Part shown: one piece after another, positions 56,376 to 64,000 of the stretch | Layout of the letters: each line of letters starts with the position of its first letter | How positions within the stretch are numbered: position 1 is the first letter of the stretch | Source of the DNA: Spinacia oleracea | Lineage: Eukaryota > Streptophyta > Magnoliopsida > Caryophyllales > Amaranthaceae | NCBI RefSeq assembly: GCF_020520425.1 | Contig: NC_079487.1 | Coordinates: forward strand, 52,056,719-52,120,718 | Direction: 5' to 3' | Length of the DNA stretch: 64,000 nt | Made by a program: the position numbers and the translations under genes | The notes under the pieces: model-generated | What the model was told of the DNA's origin: nothing | Database searches by the model: none | What the model saw: the letters and a program-made list of their open reading frames with translations, nothing else

Positions 56376-57300
56376 TGTAACACCCTAATAATTCCTTGCT
56401 TTTATAAAACCATTTTCCAACTTAAAATAAAGGAATTACTAAAGCATTACCGCCACCGTGATAACGGTTAAGGCTATTACCAGAATTACGCAGCGGAATT
56501 AAATGCCAACTAACTTTTAAAAACCATAATTAATGAAATATTGAGGCCTCCTACAATTTGGAACCATAATGGCCCAAAAACCTAAGTATAAAAATTCAAC
56601 AATTTCAAACGTAATTAAAGTATTAAATAAAATAGTTTCAAAGAACGAAAGCATGCAACTCTCTCAATCATCCCAAGCCACATGATTTCGATCGTACTTG
56701 ATCTACCAACCTGCTATATTATTCTACTCCCCAACAATGCAAATGCAAATGATGGATCATCATAGGGTCATTAAGGCAAAGGCCATGACCAGAAACACAC
56801 AAAGCACGTAGTCAGCAAAAGCTGAGTACTTACAAGCATAGAGTAAATGAAACTAAAATATGCATCACTCACTAAGTACTAATCAACATGCAAAAGCCAT
56901 ATAATAATTAACAAACAATCATGAGATACAAGACTCGACTCTTGACTCGACTCTTGACTCACAATTTAATTAGAATAAGCTTCGAACGGGCCAAAAGAAT
57001 ATTCCATAAAGGAAAGGTGATGGGAGCCAACCATACACCAAAGAATAAATAATAAAATCGGGCCATACCGAGTGTCGGGCCATACCGACGGAATTCCTGC
57101 GCATAATATAAATGAAACAACGTCTTGTATCATTAGTAGGAGTACGAGCTTTCCGGCAAGACTCCCCCCATTGTTCATACTCAAGGTATATACGTTCCAA
57201 GAGTTTGAAGCTTGTTCCGGTTGCACTTTACGTTTATTAATATTTTAATAAAGGCGAACTCAAGACTCGACAACATGCATACATACAATTAATAAACAAC
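56376..57300 (-). mobile_element. Element B: LTR fragment, same family as the solo LTR
   Basis: The reverse complement of this stretch follows the 3' third of the solo LTR (about 47890-48827) nearly base for base, including the 'GGAATTCCGTCGGTATGGCC' block. It starts with the LTR terminus TGTAACACCC inside element A and is cut at 57300 by element C. Small indels separate it from the solo LTR. Confidence 0.85.
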
Positions 57301-57911
57301 TGTAGACACCTACTTTTGTCCCCATTCCCGAAAGGGAAGGTTCGATGATGAAAACGTAAATCTCCACTTGACAACGCATCTCCTATAAAATAACGAATCT
57401 CAATTCCCCTTTTCATTTCACCCGAAACCTGCTATTTATAGAAACCTGCTATTTATGGAAACATGCTAAAAATAGTAACTGCCGTAATCGGTAATTGTTA
57501 AAAGTGGCAAGTCATAAAAGATAGAAACCTGTCAGAATTAGGTGTTGCACTCCAACATAAATCCTAAATGAGATAGAAATTGCGAGAGAATCCTATTCCT
57601 AATATGATTCGAAAATAGGAGTCACGTATTAATTAAAATCCTAACGAGCCTAGAGTTCGTAACGGGCCCAGACGCATCCCGTCACAAGGTTAATACGCAC
57701 TAAAAGACTCAATTAAATCTCAAATACTCTGGATTCTAGGAATCCGAATCTGACTAAGAAAAACGGCCCAGATCCTATTTTCAACGCCTGTCTCTGGGCG
57801 CCGAAATCTTCGGCGCCTAGGCCTGGGCGCTGAAAATACCTGGTACGTGTTTTTTTCCTAATTCCTCGTGGATTAGAGTTCTGCAATTCTATCTTTCCAC
57901 GAACTCTTTTC

Positions 57912-57918
57912 TATAAAT
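57912..57918 (+). promoter_or_regulatory. TATA box of LTR C
   Basis: TATAAATAGGG, the same context as in the related LTR at the window's left edge. Confidence 0.7.
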
Positions 57919-57987
57919 AGGGCCTTAAGTTCGACGTGAAAAGGACAACACACAATTCATATTCTGAGTATTGACTCCAACCCCTAG

Positions 57988-59765
57988 TGTAACACCCCCG
58001 ATATACTAACTATAAATAAATAAGAATATAAAAGGCTTTATAATAAATTTTGCGGAAGCTTATAACTAAATCGGAGGTATCACCGCCACACTTGACCACA
58101 TTGTCAAGTGCTAAGGCTTACAAAACTCAAACTATTACAACTCAATTACTAGGTGATCTATTTACAACTACGTAACTGTTATAAAAGACTAACGGTAACA
58201 CTTTGAGCTCCTTTAACTTCTAACTGCAATCCTTCACGATCAATCTGCTCCAGTCATCTTGACTGCTCACCATAGAGGACAAATTCCAAAAGGATCGTCG
58301 CAGGGCCACCATAAGAAAAAGACATGGCCGCAAACACACATAGCAAATAAACACACACGTCAGCAAAAGGCTGAGTAATCACCTGAAATAAAAACATACC
58401 AATATAGAATAATAAATGCTCATTTAAACAATGTAGTATGAAACTACATTTCAAGTATAGTCCCAAAAGAATACTTAGCTTCATAGCCTATAGATACTCT
58501 AGATCTTCCTTTCAACTTAACCTCAATATATTGATATAATCTTTTTCCTCTACTAAACTTACTTAAACCAATAGGTTCCATATTTGCTCTTTGTTCTATA
58601 CCTAGCCTTGGACATGGGTAATTCGAATAAATAAACCAACAAGTATAAAAACTTGAAACTCTCAATAGCTACTAGAAAGACTCTCTGAGTCAAGGCCACT
58701 GTTGGACCAAATCCCACTTTGGGGGAGATTAAGAAAAATAAAGATTGTATCTTGCTTCTCTACTAATGGTTATCATCTCATTACTTAACATGCCAAGGAT
58801 TAAGGTGTATAACGCTGAGCCTCAAACCAAAAATATAATAAAACTCAATCTTGATCTTCGCATAATATAATCAAAACCCATTGTATACTTCTAAATAATG
58901 GCAGTGGCTCTGAACATAATACAAAGTATTCGTCATAAATATTTCTTCAACTCTACTAGTTGCTCGCATAAATCTGATACCCACATACTACTCTTAATGA
59001 TCCCAACAAACAATCAACTTTACTATTTACTCGCATGAACCTAATACCCAAATATTACTCTTAATGATCCCAACATAAATCAAACAATCAACTCAACTTA
59101 TATATTCGTACAACATTCGTATATCGAGTTCAACTAACAAACATGTAATCTCAATCATCTATTTAAATACAATTACAAAGTAAAAAGTCTCGTAATATCA
59201 TACAACTTCGAGAGATAAACGTGCGCATAATTACACATAGTAATAATAATTTACACTATATGAACAACTCAAAAGGACTAGATGTGCGTGATTACAATTT
59301 ACATATACAGATAATTCGAATAGACTAAGTACGTGTGATTACCTTTCCGGAAATTAACACCATACGAACAAAGTAGAAAAACGACTGCCTATTACGATTT
59401 GGGTAGTAAAAACTTCCAGTCCCATGCGCTCAAATGTTTGATGTTGATGATGATGCGTATAGGAGATAATAAATCAAAGTTTGGCTACTTTGATTCCCAT
59501 TCCATGAAACCTCACGCAACAATTACACTAGAGGTAGACGGCAAAAATAATAATACGATTGAACTACTTTCGTATAAACTAATTAGGGTTAGTGGGTATT
59601 TATAATGCTAGTAAAAGAGTCTTACTAAAACTAAACTAGGTTTTATAAAAAAAGTTATAATTATGCTATTTAATTTAGGAAAATATTCTTAATAGATAAA
59701 TACTACTATAACCTTATTCTGCCTAAAAGTATATTTTATAAAATCATAAAATTTTGGGTATTACA
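57988..59765 (-). repeat. LTR of element D (3' LTR on the minus strand)
   Basis: 1778 bp, on + beginning TGTAACACCCCC and ending GGGTATTACA. Pairs with 60160-61937. Confidence 0.93.
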
Positions 59766-60159
59766 ATCTACCCTCCTTAAAAGAAGTTTCGTCCCGAAAC
59801 TTAAAGTTAGAATTTTTTTTTTGACTATAGCTTCAAAAGCTTAAAAAAAACAAAAAATATATATATACATAAAAAAGGTTTTATTCCAAATTTTACAATA
59901 TAAATATTAGGAATATTACATTCTATCCCCCTTAAAAGGAAGGAGTTCGCCCCCGAACTCAAAACTAGTCACATAGTCATATCACAAGGAACACATAACT
60001 AACACATAGAAAGAGATACTCTCTTCAATTAAACGGTTTGTCCTATAACTTTTAACTTAACTCTTAATCAGTCATTTTAATCCTAGACAACTCAAACAAA
60101 CACTGGGATATGAAGATCCCTGTGTTAACCCAGAGAGCGATTAGGCTCTGATACCATTT
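59766..60159 (-). other. Interior of element D
   Basis: Non-coding. It contains two similar blocks, 'CCTCCTTAAAAGAAG...CGTCCCGAAACTT' (59770-59803) and 'CCCCCTTAAAAGGAAG...CGCCCCCGAACTC' (59928-59960), each directly preceded by a 'TATTACA' LTR-type end. The rest leads to the primer site at 60145-60156. Confidence 0.8.
60145..60156 (-). promoter_or_regulatory. Primer-binding site of element D (tRNA-Met type)
   Basis: The minus strand reads TGGTATCAGAGC, complementary to the 3' end of plant initiator/elongator tRNA-Met, 3 bases from the LTR. Confidence 0.9.
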
Positions 60160-61937
60160 TGTAACACCCCCGATATACTAACTATAAATAAATAAGAATA
60201 TAAAAGGCTTTATAATAAATTTTGCGGAAGCTTATAACTAAATCGGAGGTATCACCGCCACACTTGACCACATTGTCAAGTGCTAAGGCTTACAAAACTC
60301 AAACTATTACAACTCAATTACTAGGTGATCTATTTACAACTACGTAACTGTTATAAAAGACTAACGGTAACACTTTGAGCTTCTTTAACTTCTAACTGCA
60401 ATCCTTCACGATCAATCTGCTCCAGTCATCTTGACTGCTCACCATAGAGGACAAATTCCAAAAGGATCGTCGCAGGGCCACCATAAGAAAAAGACATGGC
60501 CGCAAACACACATAGAAAATAAACACACACGTCAGCAAAAGGCTGAGTAATCACCTGAAATAAAAACATACCAATATAGAATAATAAATGCTCATTTAAA
60601 CAATGTAGTATGAAACTACATTTCAAGTATAGTCCCAAAAGAATACTTAGCTCCATAGCCTATAGATACTCTAGATCTTCCTTTCAACTGAACCTCAATA
60701 TATTGATATAATCTTTTTCCTCTACTAAACTTACTTAAACCAATAGGTGCCATATTTGCTCTTTGTTCTATACCTAGCCTTGGACATGGGTAATTCGAAT
60801 AAATAAACCAACAAGTATAAAAACTTGAAACTCTCAATAGCTACTAGAAAGACTCTCTGAGTCAAGGCCACTGTTGGACCAAATCCCACTTTGGGGGAGA
60901 TTAAGAAAAATAAAGATTGTATCTTGCTTCTCTACTAATGGTTATCATCTCATTACTTAACATGCCAAGGATTAAGGTGTATAACGCTGAGCCTCAAACC
61001 AAAAATATAATAAAACTCAATCTTGATCTTCGCATAATATAATCAAAACCCATTGTATATTTCTAAATAATGGCAGTGGCTCTGAACATAATACAAAGTA
61101 TTCGTCATAAATATTTCTTCAACTCTACTAGTTGCTCGCATAAATCTGATACCCACATACTACTCTTAATGATCCCAACAAACAATCAACTTTACTATTT
61201 ACTCGCATGAATCTAATACCCAAATATTACTCTTAATGATCCCAACATAAATCAAACAATCAACTCAACTTATATATTCGTACAACATTCGTATATCGAG
61301 TTCAACTAACAAACATGTAATCTCAATCATCTATTTAAATACAATTACAAAGTAAAAAGTCTCGTAATATCATACAACTTCGAGAGATAAACGTGCGCAT
61401 AATTACACATAGTAATAATAATTTACACTATATGAACAACTCAAAAGGACTAGATGTGCGTGATTACAATTTACATATACAGATAATTCGAATAGACTAA
61501 GTACGTGTGGTTACCTTTCCAGAAATTAACACCATACGAACAAAGTAGAAAAACGACTGCCTATTACGATTTGGGTAGTAAAAACTTCCAGTCCCATGCG
61601 CTCAAATGTTTGATGTTGATGATGATGCGTATAGGAGATAATAAATCAAAGTTTGGCTACTTTGATTCCCATTCCATGAAACCTCACGCAACAATTACAC
61701 TAGAGGTAGACGGCAAAAATAATAATACGATTGAACTACTTTCGTATAAACTAATTAGGGTTAGTGGGTATTTATAATGCTAGTAAAAGAGTCTTACTAA
61801 AACTAAACTAGGTTTTATAAAAAAAGTTATAATTATGCTATTTAATTTAGGAAAATATTCTTAATAGATAAATACTACTATAACCTTATTCTGCCTAAAA
61901 GTATATTTTATAAAATCATAAAATTTTGGGTATTACA
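60160..61937 (-). repeat. LTR of element D (5' LTR on the minus strand)
   Basis: 1778 bp, near-identical to 57988-59765. Confidence 0.93.
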
Positions 61938-62729
61938 CCTAGCCTAAGCCTCACGCTGCGAAATTGTTCACGCGTTCTGTCGCAATCGATCCATAAATCG
62001 AACAGAACGTATCCTGTCCCATAATTTGAGATTCGTTAAATAAAAAGGAGAAATAGCAAAGTCAAAGTGGTTAGTTTTCTGAGAACCGTGACGCACCTCT
62101 CAAGGGTGCGTCGTAATGTGTCCCTTTTCTATGATTTAATTGCTTTCCTTGCCCTTTTTATGGACTGTTAAACTAACTAAATCTGATTGTTCTATCACGC
62201 CTAACAAATATAATATTTTTGGGAAATTGGATTATCATGCTAGGTCCCTTAATGTTATTTAAATCAGATAATCGCGATCGATCTAGTATTATATGTTGCA
62301 TATTGCTAAAATCAACTCAGATTAGTTTAATAGTTAACGCATGCCCCTTCAATTATTTATGCTGAGCTAGTAAGGATATCCTGCCTCTGGAGTTATCGAA
62401 GAGCGAATACTCCTCTCGGTAGTTACAGTCCCCCGAACCCTCAATCTCTACCTTGCGGGTGTATGTTGAGAGATCCCCACACCAGGGATCACAAGGGAAC
62501 CTACGGCCGTCGTGGTCAAACATAATTGCACTCCCTTTATGTCACGATAACCGGGTTTTGTCAGTTTTTCTCATTGTTGTTAAAAACTGAATGGCGACTC
62601 CTATATTACTAGTCAATTGGGTGTAAACTCACAGGAAATCCAATTACACTTGATTGAATAAAAAGAATCGTCACACCCACGAGGGACGAGGTCACGCATT
62701 AGCCTCGTGCTTTTTCGACCCCCTCACAG

Positions 62730-62747
62730 TGGCGACTCCGCTGGGGA
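62730..62747 (+). promoter_or_regulatory. Primer-binding site of element C (tRNA-Arg-like)
   Basis: TGGCGACTCCGCTGGGGA, one base after the LTR end. From memory this is the primer site typical of plant Tat/Ogre elements, matching tRNA-Arg. Confidence 0.8.
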
Positions 62748-64000
62748 TAGTGAAGGAAATACTCGTGCTTGTAGGTAATCAAAATAGCCGAAGGGTGAAA
62801 CGATCCTACCCCACGTTTATTTCCCAATCAAGTTGGGACGACCTGAAAATCAGCATATTAATGTGAACGGGCAGAACCGCATAACGAATCTCGGCTCCCT
62901 CGGGAGTTGGGACTAAGGATACCTTTTTTCGCCAATAGGGGGGTGCATACGCCGCGCATGTTGCCCACTCGGTACTTGTGCAGGTAGTACACCTATCCCG
63001 AACCCAATCGCTCGCTCATTAGGTCCCTCTCGCCTGCATGCCCCCTTGGCTTGCACTTGCGGGTTGGCCTCTTGAGCGAAATTCGTCTGTTGAAGACACT
63101 ACCTCGACCGGGGCATGTGTTGGATCTACGATAGAAGCGGTACCAAGCCAGGCGCAAATAACTACCCATAGAAGCCTATCATAAACTACATGACATGTTA
63201 TTATCGCCTCATGATGAATGTTAGTTATGTGTAGCGAAATATGTGATTGTGTGTGACAAACTATCCTAGAAAACCAACGACCTTAAAAAAAGTTGCCCAA
63301 ACATTCATAGACCAATTTGCCAAAGAGTTATACCGAAATACGTGTTCCGCAAACCCGAATGATCGCCACAAAAATAAGCGACGCTCGGGATGGCCTGTAA
63401 TGAATCCCACAAACGCTGCACAATGCGTAAAGGACGTTATTAGGCAAGCACGCAAATCGAAGTCGCATAAACAAAAGTAGACGCAAACAGAAAACGAGAA
63501 CAAGCCAGGGACGCATTTTCAACGCCCCTGGCTGGGCGCCAGAATTTCTCACGCCCCTCGCTGGGCGCTGAAGTTGCTGCTTGGCCTTCTGGTCAGGCAC
63601 AGCAGCCTCGGTGCCCGCGCAAAAGGAAAATACGTAGCACAAAAAATTTGCGTAAAAAGAATTGCTACGAGGGCGTAAGAAAAGCACTCGATTTCAAAAG
63701 CGACTCGTAAAAAATTAATAACTCTTTGCGTCGTTGTTAGGCCTCTTACGACGACAATGCTCGGCACCAAAACCGAACATGCTAATAATTATGAATGTCA
63801 CACGGGCAAGTGTTTCGAAAATTCAAAGAATGACCAAAAAAAACCAAAAAGTGTACTAATAAAAGAAAAAGCAAAAAAACCAATAGAGAGAGTCGAAGTC
63901 TAGACTAAGTAATGCTTGAAACTTTGGGAACCTAAACTTTAGCTTATCTTATGCCTAGGACTGGTCCTGCCACTTGGTGCCGATCAGGGAATCAACGGTT
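62748..64000 (+). mobile_element. Untranslated leader of element C
   Basis: Sequence downstream of the primer site. Tat/Ogre elements have long leaders before gag, and no gag motif is visible before the window ends. Two further 'CTGGGCGC' motifs occur at 63532-63570. Short open frames on both strands are not supported. Confidence 0.7.

Larger units (their letters stand above)
57988..61937 (-). mobile_element. Element D: complete non-autonomous LTR element, tiny interior
   Basis: Two 1778-bp LTRs (57988-59765 and 60160-61937) surround 394 bp (59766-60159). TG...CA ends and a perfect 5-bp target duplication CCTAG (57983-57987 and 61938-61942). On the minus strand a primer site TGGTATCAGAGC (60156-60145), the tRNA-Met type usual in Ty1/Copia, lies 3 bases from one LTR, and a purine-rich stretch abuts the other. 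No gag or pol. The LTRs differ at only about ten single bases by eye (about 99.5% identical), so the insertion is young. It sits inside LTR C. The short open frames repeated in both LTRs are not supported as genes. Confidence 0.93.
57301..62728 (+). mobile_element. Element C: 5' LTR of a Tat/Ogre Ty3-Gypsy element
   Basis: Begins 'TGTAGACACCTACTTTTGTC' and ends 'CCCCTCACA', followed after one base by a primer-binding site. Excluding element D and one target duplication (3955 bp) the LTR is 1473 bp. TATA box at 57912-57918. It contains 'CTGGGCGC' hairpin motifs at 57796-57830. The body of the element lies to the right, outside the window. Confidence 0.9.

Noticed and set aside
58254..61777. 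Duplicate 68-90-codon frames in the two LTRs of element D
   Set aside because: Duplicated because the LTRs are duplicated; no features and no interior coding region.

Overview
This is plant nuclear DNA. It has GT-AG introns, chloroplast-targeted and plant-specific genes, Stowaway-type MITEs, L1-type LINEs, Helitrons and large Ty3/Gypsy LTRs of the Tat/Ogre type with a tRNA-Arg-like primer site. A eudicot is certain enough. A Caryophyllales (spinach/beet-like) source is only a guess from the repeat style.

Genes. Four protein-coding genes are supported by exon-by-exon reading with consistent phases. (1) 4912-11628 (+): 12 coding exons, 445 aa, a plastid senescence-associated protein of the AAF/SPA15 type. 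(2) 12367-14536 (+): two exons, 555 aa, a membrane-anchored myosin-binding protein with a GTD-binding (DUF593) coiled coil. (3) 15102-15465 (-): two exons, 94 aa, a GASA/Snakin peptide with 12 cysteines. (4) 29523-41171 (-): eight exons, about 1075 aa, a SEN1/UPF1-like SF1 helicase with two introns swollen to 3.2 and 4.3 kb by repeats. A fifth, unidentified set of minus-strand exons lies at 22838-26013 and looks frameshifted.

Repeats by region. 1-2900: a Tat-type LTR abuts a decayed endogenous pararetrovirus, which also carries a MITE in its reverse transcriptase. 17231-21310: a LINE sits inside a MITE, and its ORF2 lies in one frame broken by three stops. 21505-22127: a TIR element whose ends are palindromes. 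26100-29330: LINE scraps and a MITE with long TIRs. 41653-54564: a chain of three TIR elements (E1, E2, E3) separated by (TA)n tracts. E1 carries an intact exon of phytoene synthase, two inverted tRNA-like sequences and a 3 kb solo LTR. E2 carries about 34 copies of a 21-bp repeat. E3 carries a 484-bp Helitron with canonical ends. 55201-64000: nested LTR elements, A hit by B, B hit by C (Tat/Ogre, running off the window), and C hit by D, a complete young element with two 1778-bp LTRs and only 394 bp between them.

The strongest leads are the phytoene-synthase-carrying E1 element, the TA-tract-bound TIR chain, the inverted tRNA-like pair with palindromic anticodon arms, and element D with its mosaic 394-bp interior. 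All coordinates and identities come from reading the sequence; no search was run.
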